In this document: positions 22,701 to 33,302 of the stretch, piece after piece | Layout: the number at the start of each line of letters is the position of its first letter | Numbering within the stretch: the first letter of the stretch is position 1 | Assembly: GCA_036346405.1 (NCBI GenBank) | Contig: CM070568.1 | Coordinates: 29,175,072-29,239,071 of the forward strand | Reading direction: 5' to 3' | Length of the DNA stretch: 64,000 nt | Origin: Phyllostachys edulis | Taxonomy: Eukaryota > Streptophyta > Magnoliopsida > Poales > Poaceae | Translations under genes and position numbers: made by a program | The notes under the pieces: generated by a model | The model's input: only the letters and a program-made list of their open reading frames with translations | Databases searched by the model: none | Told to the model about the DNA's origin: nothing

Positions 22701-24647
22701 CACGCAAGACCTTGGGGTTTACGTGCCTTAGAGGCAGGGATTCCCACACGACTCCGAGGCGTATAGGAGTTGAAAGAGATCCAAGGCCGAGCGCGAGGAG
22801 CAGTTGAAAGAGGAGATTAGTGCACAATTTCAAGGACAGATAACATCATAGCAGGAACAAATGAATCAACTCATCAACCAGTCGCAAGTTGCCCCCGTGA
22901 TTTTGGGAGCCAGTCCCCCTCAACATCAGAGTAGCGTCGCGTCGCGTCCACGCCTACACTTTATGAACTTGGCGACGTCCAATTACCTATCAACGTCATC
23001 CAGGTAATGTACATCTCTAAAATGCTCCAAAGATAGACCTGTAGGATGCCTTAGCTAATTGTATATCATTTTGTAGGTGCCAACGCCCTGTAGGCTCCAA
23101 GTGAGGCTGGTTTGGTCCATTTCTGTTGAGGCTCGGCGGGGGGGGGGGGGTGGTGTATCCATGCCAGGAAGGGATAGTGGTGCATGGTGTCCAGCTGGCG
23201 CAAGGTTACGCCAAGGTCCAGGTGGACATGGTACATGATAATTTCATGGCCGTCCTACTGGACAAGCACCCGAACGAAGAGATCATAACACTAAGGGATG
23301 CCTTGTACACTTATGTCTAGTGGCCCAAGAGGGACATCGCCCTTGACCCTGTAGTGCCGCGATCTCTACACGACGACCATGCCTATCCAACAGTACCCTC
23401 GATGACTCCACCTCAGCCTCGCTTCAGAAGGCCTCTGTATCGGCTACTGTGGAGACGGCGCCCAAGAAACAAGAAAAGCATGTCGAGTCATCTTCCAGGA
23501 AGACAAATTGCATGCGAGACGCTAAGGCCAAATCAAAGAAGATTAAGGCGCCTCACAAGCCCGAGAAGTTCTCCCTTGAAATGTCGTTGGTCTCTGACAC
23601 AATGTTACGCCACGCTGGTTTGGCTTGCAGGACGTTGCATGCCTGGTACACGCGGTAGACCGATGAGGCGAGGGAAGACCAGCCTACTGAATTCACCGTC
23701 AGCTACACGGATAACCATTTCCTCCACAAGCCGGGATACTTCGTTGTGGGCTTCGAAGACTTATTTGATCTATTCAACCTCGATGCCCTCGATGCCTCAC
23801 TTCTACGATGCTGGACACTATAAGTGTATACAATCAAGTTCTACATTCATGCAATACCGATAAATATCATAACTCGTTGCTTATGTATAGATATATGATG
23901 CAAGAAGCCCGGCGATCACAACAACCAGTGGGTTTCCTCGACCCACAGTTGATCTCTAAGCAATGCATCAACCTAGATGCATCCTACGTCGAGAAATACA
24001 TAACGAAGGGGTTGCTTGCTCACCGCGACAGGGACTACATACTAGTGCCCTACAACCAGGGGTAAGTGCTTCACTACTTGCTATACAAATTTTATTTGTA
24101 CTTTATACACAACACGAACTTAGGTTTCATGGCTATAGCAACATATATGAGTAGGTAGCACTAGATCCTTTTAGTCATTGTACGAAAGTGGAGCAAGGTA
24201 ATATACCTTGATTCCCTAGTAAAAAAACCACGACTTCACCATTGTGCAAAAAGTACTCGACAGGTATGCTCATTTCCTCCATACGTAACTCGATTGTAAT
24301 CTTCCTTCGTTTGAAATGGCTGATGATAACTTTTTGGAATCACGCGGGTTGTTTAACGCCTATGTTGCCGAGGGAAGGACACACAAGGAACCGAGCGCCA
24401 CACTACGACCTACGTAATCTAAATTTTGCACCGCTTCTGAAAGACAATAATCCTATATCACACTTCAGTAATTCGGCCTCTCGTGATCGACTATACCTAT
24501 ATCCTACATCACACTTCTATTTGTGCAATTACCACCAACAACGCTTGTGCATTCTACGCTTGTCGTCATATGCCGGAAATCATGAGTGCTAAGACGAAGG
24601 ATCCAGAGGTTTGTCACCAATCTCGCAATAATTATTTCGTAATTATG

Positions 24648-24652
<5 letters not shown>

Positions 24653-24699
<47 letters not shown>
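24653..24699. repeat. (TA)n microsatellite
   Basis: About 23 TA units within the degenerate Ulp1-like region. Confidence 0.95.
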
Positions 24700-24701
<2 letters not shown>

Positions 24702-25034
24702 TTACTACTTTACTCTTGTTAGTGACAAGGCATGACAATCGAAGAAAGTGACTACCATTTGGACTTACTCATGACGCTCGAGGATCGCTCGCCTTTCATC
24801 ACGGGAAGATCATTCACCAAGATGGAGACTTTCACCTCGGCGACACCGATTTATTGTAATTCACTTTGAGTTGTAATTCAAATCACTTTGTAATTGATAT
24901 TGAGTTTTTAAATCACTTTAAATTGTTTTATATCAAATCAATTGTGATATATCTATTTTCTGCTTGCTTGTTTTTAGAGGGCATGGCTAGCATTACCTGA
25001 GGCTAGTCGAAAAACCAAAATATATTTAGGTATA

Positions 25035-25613
25035 AAAAAACTATCACAAATGGTTTTGTGGAATAAATCGTCTGTGAATGCATGCTATCATAGACGGCTA
25101 CCACAAAAAACCGTATGTGATATATATGATATTACAGACGGTTATTTTTATTAACCGCCCGTGAGATGTATCCAATCACAAACGGCTACCACCAACAACC
25201 GTCTGTGATATTTCGGAAATCACATATGGCTATTTTTACTAACTGTCTATGATATATATACAATCACAGACGGCTACTACTAACAACCGTCTGTGATATG
25301 TATCCAATCACAGACGGCTACCACTAACAACCGCCTGTGATATGTCGGATATAACAGACGGTTGTTACCAAAAACCGTCTGTGATATTTATGATATCATA
25401 GACGGTTAATTTTACTAATTGTCTGTGTTATGTATCTAATCACAGACGGTTGGTATATATAACCGTCTGTGATAGTTGGTCTTCATAGGCGGTTTATACC
25501 AGAAAACCGTCTGTGTTGTTATCAAAAACCGTCTGTGATAACCGCCTGTTATCACAGACATATAAATTCAGATAGTTTAGAACCGTCTGTGATAACCTTT
25601 TCTGTAGCAGTGA
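25035..25613. repeat. CACTA subterminal array 5 and right terminal inverted repeat
   Basis: The longest array, about 25 units of CACAGACGGTT / AACCGTCTGTGATA in alternating orientation. It ends in TTTTCTGTAGCAGTG at 25613. Its complement begins CACTG, the hallmark terminus of the superfamily. Confidence 0.88.
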
Positions 25614-27390
25614 TATAGGCACGCAGAATTCGGTATCTGCTGATGGAACTGCCTGCAGGATGCAGTGCAGCAATGGCAACATCTTCGGATCCTTACCACT
25701 GTTTGTTCCTTCTTGCTTGCTAGCGAGCTAGGGAGGCTAACAGTACACTCGTGGATCAACAATGCCTGCCTGCCTGCTACGCTATCTTGTCTCTGTCCCT
25801 CTCGATACGGCAGCTACAGAGGTGAAAGCGAGGGAGGAGTACACAGGCAAGTCAGGGTTGGAACAATGTGGTAATGAACTGATGAGCAGATGATTATGTT
25901 TGTGTGGGTTCAGTTCAGGAAAATTTGGTACTAGATCGAAGAGTTGTGCTTGCTAGTTGCTAGGGTAACAACAGTTTTGGTGCTATAGCAGGCGTGTACT
26001 ACGTCGTGGAAGGAGCAGTATGGTTTAATTAAGATTAATGGAAGAAATGGATTATATGTGTTCTTGCGACAGTCACATTGTAGTTTTCCCTTCTCTCCTT
26101 TTTTTTCTTTTCAAAAAGAGAAAAATATTGCTGACAGAGCTTAACCCAGATGAGTAGTTCTTCGGTTCCCCATTTGTCTGGGGAGGAACCACTGGTCCAA
26201 AGCGCGGCGAACTTTTCCGGCTTTAGGTAAGCCCACTGCTGACCACGCCACGAGTCCGCTGATCGCCGCTCATGAGCAAAGCCCGGGCCGGAGGGGCGCT
26301 GGCTCCGCCAATGATTATACAATTCATGCAATTATTTACAAGAAACACACGACATGGTATTCATGTATCGAGCACATCATTCGGTTGGCTCACAAGTCAC
26401 CACAACTAGTATTCATTAAGATACTTGCTCTACAAAGTTTCTCATGATACAATTCTTTTTTGCCATATTGCATAACGCAGATCGAATAAGATTAATCAGT
26501 TCTAGCTTCAAAGAACTCTTTGGGGGCAAAAGGTCGAACACCTAACATGCACAAAGCTTCACTCGCAAAATTTGGTCATAATAGGTTGGTGGCGCAATGC
26601 ACAGAGACCACGGGCACAAGCTACCCGTCATGAAAGCACGACTTCCATCTTTGTGGCTAAACGTGGCGACATTTCGGTATGGCGAAAGGAAAGGCGAGGG
26701 CAGAGGCTCAGGTGGGACGCGGCGCACTCCGGGGCAAAGCGCCGCCTACCATGCGTCTTGAGCTGCCGCCCGAAGTAGCGTAAACAGGAGGGAGGTGGAT
26801 GAGATATACCGAGAATAGCAAAGTCGACAGAATTGCAATTACCGCATGTTTGCTTTGCTACCATCCTAAATTGAGAGAAATAGGGAGAAATCGGTGCTCA
26901 CATCACAGCTCAGAGGGAGCCACACCCACTAGCCGGCCGCCCAGCCGCCTTGTCTTGCTCTGAGTCCCGCCGGCCGCTGCTTCGCCTCCCTGCTCACTCA
27001 CGGCTTCTGCTTTCGCTCATTGCTCCCGCGGTGCGGTCACCTTCATATTTGCTCCGCCCGGCCAGTAGCGCTCACGCTACTCCGCCTCCGCCTTGCCTCC
27101 ATGCTGCCATCATGCTGCTCACTTGCCCGCCTTCTTCCACACGCGCCCAGACAATGGCGGAGCTAAAGCCGAACAAGTGCCCGGTCTGGAGGGCCCTTGG
27201 CTCCGCCGCTGACCTAGCCCAAGAGCCAACTTGAAGCCAATAAATCTGTTTTGTCTCAGTAATGGCACGAGTTTGTGCTACGACAATTAGTTTTTAAAAA
27301 GTCTCGGTCTCAATTAAAAAACAACAGTTAGGTTTTACAAGAAAACAAAGTTGGCGTAGAATCCTTCGGCCATGCCGTAAAATATTACTC
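25614..27390. other. Intergenic stretch, no recognised gene
   Basis: No reading frame with recognisable family motifs. Two GC-rich patches (about 26150-26330 and 26890-27235) contain short open frames on both strands with low-complexity composition. Near 27390-27440 the sequence TACTCCCCTCTGTTCCTAAA resembles the terminal motif of Stowaway-like (mariner) MITEs, but only one end is present. Confidence 0.5.
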
Positions 27391-27569
27391 CCCTCTGTTC
27401 CTAAATAATTGGCATCTCGAGTCTCAAAACAAAAATACTTGTCATCTCTTTTACCGGCATTCTCTTTCCCAGACTGCTGTAGCTCTAGTCAACCTAAGCA
27501 GATCAACCGAGCACCAACAACAACCACGCTCGTGACTCCAAGATTCGCACTACGTTCACTGGTGCAGTT

Positions 27570-28260
27570 ATTCAGCGACAACAATAGTGGTCAACCTCAA
27601 AAAAAAAAAGACATCAAAGACAGGAATGCAATACTTCCGTTGTCATGGTATAGGACATTTTGCCAGTAAATGCCCACAAAGACGCTTAGCAATCACCCCG
27701 AACAGAATTCCAGAAGCTATTCTAATTAAGACAATAACACCAGCAGCAAGTAGTAAAAACAATAGAAAATACTTGTCATGGTTGCAAAAATACAAAAGTT
27801 TAGGCTTGCCAATGCCTCAAAAAACAACCGTGAACTATCCAGCCAGCTTTTTAATCCCCAACACATCCCTGGGAGGCTCATCACAGAAGAACTACTCTCA
27901 TGCCACAGGAATCACCTATTTCAACTGTCGTGAGATGGGTCACTATGCCAACAATTGTCCACGGAAGCAAGCTCAACAAACAGATAGTCCACTCTCAGAA
28001 ATCATTTGCTTTAAGTGCCTCGAGAAAGGTCATTATGCACACAGTTGCCCATGAAATAAAGCCCCGACACCAATTCCTTTCAATTTGAGAGCTACACCAG
28101 CCAGAACTTCTTTACCAGGAGTAGGAAGAGGAATGTCTCAGACTCCAAGTCAAGCCACCAGGACTCTATCAACTTCAGCAAGAGGACGATTGAACTACGT
28201 CACTACAGAAGAAGTTCAACCAGTTCAGAACATCACTTCTAGTAAGTCTTTAAGTTAGCA
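27570..28260 (+). pseudogene. Gypsy gag C-terminal fragment with three zinc knuckles
   Basis: The frame at 27587-28054 reads QYFRCHGIGHFASKCPQRR, ITYFNCREMGHYANNCPRKQ and IICFKCLEKGHYAHSCP, three CCHC-type knuckles. The first Cys of knuckles 1 and 2 is Tyr; only knuckle 3 has the full CX2CX4HX4C pattern. The capsid part is missing on the left, and no protease or polymerase follows: the sequence goes directly to a polypurine tract and LTR C. It is the truncated 3' end of a gypsy element that lost its pol, or a gag-only derivative. Confidence 0.75.
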
Positions 28261-28376
28261 CCGCGTCAGTTGCAGCTTTGTTTCACTCATAAGAGAAATC
28301 CGTTTGGAAGAGTGGGCAAGGTTTAGTTTGAACCTATTCTTTAGGCAGCCCGAATTTCGAGGGACAAGATTCCTTT

Positions 28377-28390
28377 TAAGGGGGGTAGAT
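28377..28390 (+). promoter_or_regulatory. Polypurine tract before LTR C
   Basis: AAGGGGGGTAGATT immediately precedes the TG of LTR C, the plus-strand priming site of gypsy elements. It shows that LTR C is a 3' LTR. Confidence 0.85.
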
Positions 28391-30815
28391 TTGTAACATC
28401 CAAAAATTTGGCTTGTTTCTGAAGCTTTAAAAATAAAATTAACCATTTGAATTTTCTTGTTAAAGTTAAAAATTAAATTGAATTTTCAGAAATAAAAAAT
28501 TTAATGTGATTAATCTAAACTTCAATTAAATTTAAAGTTGTTTTACTTGGGTTTCTTGAGTTCCAGATAATTTTCTGGAATTTTCTAGGAATTTTTGTAA
28601 TTTAATTGTTATTTATTTGAGCTCAGTTTTATTTATCTCTTTTTCTGAAATTTGAAAAGTCGTTTATTTTCCGAAAAATCCTTTGGGACGAATCTCCTAT
28701 CTTTGGACCAGTTCTTTTTCTTTTCAGCCCAACCTCCTTTCCCTTTTCCTTTGGCCCGTCACTCCTTTTCCTCCTTCTTTGACCGGCCCGGCCAAAGTCC
28801 AAATTTCTCCTCTTTTCCTTTTTCTTTTGCTTCCAATGCCTTGTGGCCCCTCGCTATCAGCGCGCCACGTCAAGTTCTTCTTCTCCCCAACGCTAGACTC
28901 TTGTGTCCGAGTTCAACACGCCGAAGTCACCGGCTTCAATCCAAATCCTCTCTGTCACTATTTAAAGGCGTCTCTCCATGACAAAAGAATCGCATCGAGT
29001 TCCTCTCTCAAAACCCTAAATTGGTTTCCCCGATTTCGGTTCCTTTGCGCCGCACTTTGTCAAGATCCAAGCCACCGCCGTGAGCCTTCCTCATCGGAAT
29101 TCTTCACCGTTGAAGCACCTCCGACACCATCGTTGAGCTCACGCTGAAGTGTTCTACATTGTGCGCTCATCATCTCATCCGAAGAATCACCAAGTCGCCA
29201 TTGCCACCTCCTCCCCCAAAACCCGGTCATTGTCACCATTGTTGATCTACTTCTCTAGTGACTTCCTTTGCTTTCCATGTGTGTCACGATGTGTTCTAGC
29301 TCCTCCTCTTCCAATCCCCTCCCTTGCCCCTCTCTCTCCATCGCCATTACCTCGCTGCCGATCATCTCAGGTCATCTCTTTCTCCTCGTCGACCCTGTTG
29401 TTCTCCGGGCGCCCTGAGCGTCGCATTGTGTTCCTAGTGCCATCACCATCCCGGTGCTCCCCTCCGTTTTCTTTGGGTGCCACTGAAACACCAAGAACCG
29501 CCACACCCAAAGCTCCTTGTCGCGCCCAAGTCGCGCGCCGCCGATGAACCGCCATCGTTATTGCTGTGCCACCATCCCCCAGAGCTTCACCTTGCTCTCA
29601 GTAACTCGTTTTTTTCCCTTCACCGTCGCTCTATCGCCGTTGGTTGCCCTCGCCGTCGATGTCTTTGCCGCCGGCCTGCTTCTCTGTGCTCATTTGGCTT
29701 CTCTCTCTGCCACCATGTCAGCCACCTTATCTTCTTTTGTCCATGTGTCATCCTGCCAGTGCCCATGTGTCATCCGATCAACACATATGTGGCAGTCCAT
29801 GTGGTGCACTCTATACCTTTTTCCCGTAGACCTAGTCTACCATGAACCATCTCAATGCCAAGTGGGTTCCATCTGTCATAATCTTTTAATTTCTTTTTCT
29901 TTTTCTTTTCAGCCGAAAATCCCTTACTGATGTCAGCATGACACAGTAAATTGTTTTTCCTTTAGAAAAACAATTATCTAAATTCTGAAATTCTGATTTT
30001 ACCATTTCATGTGAATTTCAATATTCCAAAAGTCTATTCTCCTTCATCCAAACTCCGATTCAGTCCATTCAAATTCCTAAATTCATATAAAATTGAGATA
30101 TTTCTTTTAGAGTTGGTTTTTACTATTTTTGGATTTTATTTTAATTCCTTTTGAATTTATTTGTTGTTTTCTCTCTTGTTAGACGATCTATTCGCGGATT
30201 AGGAGCAGAAGCAAACTTTAAACATCCAAGTGTGGTAACTGAGTAGATCCAAAGCCAAGGCAGGTCATAGTCCTTTGATCATATTGAACCTATGATTTCA
30301 AAAGTATATTGTTTTATACCAATTGCAAGCTATCTTTATATCAACTGTTTTGGGATTAGCTATCACTTGTTGTCATGATGCCTCCATTGAATATTTGAAT
30401 GCCATGAATCACTTGTCACCCTAGCATGGATACATTTAGTTGGACATATTTGTATCACCAACATGGGTATCGTACATATGCTTAGCCAAGCTTAGTTGCG
30501 ATGGGTTCATTATCACATGTACAAATAATGTTGAATTTGACTTAATGAGATATGGAATTGTGGCGGGTAGCCACTGTTATTAAAATTTGTGTACCATGGC
30601 AGGGTATGTCATTGGTCTTGGTTGAACAAAAATATTTTTGCTCAAGAGAGCGGTTGTGAAGTGAGGGTGTGGATTTAACACGTTGTGGGTTTATGGTAGA
30701 CTCGCCTGAGTAACTTGTCAACGAATTAATCTGCGCGCCATTGAACTGGACCCTTATTGTGCAACCACATGTCCAGTATGGAATGGACCTGGCTAATTAA
30801 TTAGCAATGTTTTGA

Positions 30816-33288
30816 TGTAACACCCCGAATTTCAATTAGAGATAATAGCATTCGGGAAAGGAAAATTTATTCAAATTCAAATGCAACAAAGTTTAGAGAT
30901 GGATTTAAGATCAAAATTCAGATGTTCTTAGAGCATTTGGACCTTGGGCTCTTGGCCCATTGTGCAAAAGCCCACTAATGGGCCAGCCTTAGTGAACAAA
31001 AAGGGAGGGGGGGCGCCACCCCCCTCGACCCTAGCCGCCCCCTTGGCCGAATTTTTCCCCGACCCCTTCACTTTGGCAGCCGCCACATCCTGCCCTGTCC
31101 CTCCCTTAGCGCCTCCACCTCCAACTCTCAAGACGATCCCTCCATTGCTACCATCTCCCAGAGGTTTCCCTGCTTTTGGCCGGCTGCAAGAATGAGGAAG
31201 AAGAGGGGAAAGGAGGTGAAGAGGAGAGTTTCTTCATGGGGCTTGATCAATGATTCCTTGTAGGTCTTCAAGGGTAACGATTTGAGTTCCTCGCTATTTT
31301 GGATGATTTAGATTCGTGATTAGCTACGATTAGTGGATCTACGTTCTGCTGCGTTAATTCTAGAATTTTGTTTATTCTTGTGCGTCTGTTTTCATGTATT
31401 TAGAGACCGAATTAGAGGATTTCGTCTCCTAGAGAGTTGTAGGTCATGTCTTCATCTTTCCATAGGTTCAAAGATCACACAATTCCGAGTTGTGGTTTAA
31501 ACGTTATGTTGATTTCTTTGATATTGTCCAGAAAGTCTGACGATCTTGAGCAGTCGTCTTGTTCAGTAATTAAGATTATTTTAAGGGCTGATTCAGGGTT
31601 TCTACCCAACTAGATTGTTGTAGAAATTTTGATAATCTTTCCAGATTGTTAAAAATATTGAAATTTTATTAAGCCAATCAAATGTTATGAATTATTTACT
31701 ACTGCTGTTTAATTCTGTCAGGCAGTTTATGGTTTAGACTTTCATCTGATAATTAGACACAGAATTTGGCCAAATTAGAAAGGCTCGCCAACTAGGTTAT
31801 TGTATAGGATTTCATTATCTTTTCATAGAGTCTAAGATCACTCATTTTCGAGTTTCAAAGCAAAAGTTATGAAGGTTTTAATACCGCTGTCCAGTATAGT
31901 CTCCTGCTAGACTGTCGTCTAAATTGAATAGAACAATTGTATGAACCATGGGTTGAGGAAGATGAGATTAAGCATTGTGAGTAATGTCATGTTCACGTTG
32001 TTCTTATTCGAGTAATTCAATTGTGTAGGAGGAGAGGGTTCGAGATTAGTGGCTTCATCCTTGCCTCCTAACGCATCGCAGTTCGAAAGACAAGTACAAT
32101 TGAATTGTCTTGATTGTTGTTTGCACCACTTGATTGATGAATATGCAACGGGTAATTTCGGTATTTCTTGTTTCCCTTCATAATTAATATACCATAATTC
32201 TTCGATATTATGTTTACGATCAATATATTCATTTGTTCCTTCTTTCATGTTCACCACGGTAGTGGGTAGTGAAGTCCCATCAATCCAATATGGGCAAGTA
32301 CATTGTGTAATGTATTGCTGTTATTTGTTCGTAGTGTTTTATGTTCATGCCATGACTGAGTACTATAGTCTGTGAGTAAGTTTCATTGATTTCTGTTTCG
32401 TTCCATGTATGTGAATACATGCATCTTGAGTATTTGTCTTACAAATTCATTTATTCATTCATTCATACATTGTTCATGATTCACCCACGGGAGTGGGATG
32501 TAAAGACCCATCAATCCCAGTATGGGCATATAAGACCTACCATTCCAATGTAGGCAAATTGGATCCCTGTTATGAAACATTCTTCATACGGGCCTTGAAT
32601 CCCTATATTTTGGATAATGCGGGCTTGAGTGAACACCGACGGGTATTCACTGGCTATACCGGTATAAGCAAAAGAGAAGATCATGCATTTCATTCATTCA
32701 TATGATTTCTGCCATTCTACATTCGAATTCTATTATATGATGTTATGTTCTTATTCATCCATTCTACATTCATATTCTATTCTGTGAACGTTATGTTCTT
32801 ATTCAGAATTGTTCATATTATTTTGTTGTTCTTGCTGAGTCGTTGACTCATTTTTGCCGTGTTTATTTGTTTTAGGTAAACATTGAAGACGGCATGCATG
32901 GGACGGATTAGTCACATGGATCATTTCTTTCACTTCACATACTTCACTTTCAATTATATGAATTTGTCCTTACCTTTCATTCATTAAATATTGAATTGTA
33001 ATAAATGGAGGTTGATGGTTGATGTTATCCTTCCTTATGTTATGGTTGATTTAATACCTGCTTGTGATCTTTGAATAGTTTATTGATAGGTTTATCTTAT
33101 TGGACTCAATATGATTGGATGATAGAGTTTGATATGTTATTGAATTCTGATTCAATTCTTATATTCATTCTATTAAATGTTGATCTTTTTATATCATTAG
33201 TTGAAAGGTTGTTGAAATTATTCTGAATTATTGTTGTATGTTAGTATTTTAGGTAACATCTTGGCTTCTGCATAATCAGAGTGTTATA
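30816..33288 (+). repeat. 5' LTR of the chromovirus-like element
   Basis: Colinear over its length with 37184-39641. It contains a 12-base perfect palindrome TATACCGGTATA (about 32654-32665) and the motif TTTTGGATAATGCGGG (about 32607-32622), in which the left side of a hairpin seen in the sister LTR has decayed. Confidence 0.9.
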
Positions 33289-33290
33289 GT

Positions 33291-33302
33291 TGGTGTCAGA
33301 GC
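33291..33302 (+). promoter_or_regulatory. Primer-binding site, initiator-Met tRNA (one mismatch)
   Basis: TGGTGTCAGAGC begins two bases after the 5' LTR. The canonical sequence is TGGTATCAGAGC, as seen intact at 5884. Confidence 0.85.

Larger units (their letters stand above)
18630..24870 (+). pseudogene. CACTA second gene: TNPA-like region plus Ulp1-like C terminus, interrupted by an LTR
   Basis: Starts MVSASSSPPSSTSPNAYGSP. The segment FELVRRQAFLAMGHAWKTFK, FVLSDTWDAFVQMKT, GRATITSLGAISLT and, after a probable intron (donor near 19377, acceptor near 19456), EAVREKDILFTTLGNKEHPG matches plant Ptta/En/Spm transposase (PF03004-like) proteins. The frame is cut by solo LTR B at 19560 and resumes at about 22706 as DLGVYVP, then a Gln/Glu-rich helix. 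From about 23700 it resembles the Ulp1/C48 peptidase-like tail found in many grass CACTA genes: FEDLFDLFNLDALDASLLRC, VGFLDPQLISKQCINLDASY, RDRDYILVPYNQG and NACAFYACRHMPE, the last probably the catalytic-Cys region. Many stops and frameshifts make it a relic. Confidence 0.75.
11181..25613 (+). mobile_element. Composite CACTA (En/Spm-like) transposon region
   Basis: Ends on the right with CCTTTTCTGTAGCAGTG (25597-25613), whose complement starts CACTGCTACAGAAAAGG, a CACTA-class terminal inverted repeat. Inside are TNP2-type transposase sequence, a TNPA-like/Ulp1-like second gene and five arrays of the subterminal motif ATCACAGACGGTT / AACCGTCTGTGAT. The matching left CACTG terminus and the 3-bp TSD were not found, so the left limit is where the first array-like sequence begins after the F-box relic. 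The phrase ATTTTTTAG-CTATAGAAGGAACTAT recurs, in the same orientation, at the start of arrays 1 (11181), 2 (12008), 4 (17508) and, weakly, 5 (25016). This suggests several element ends joined together. Confidence 0.75.

Noticed and set aside
26150..27235. Possible exon-like GC-rich patches right of the CACTA element
   Set aside because: Short inverted GGCGGAGC motifs and open frames were seen, but no splice-consistent or family-matching coding sequence.
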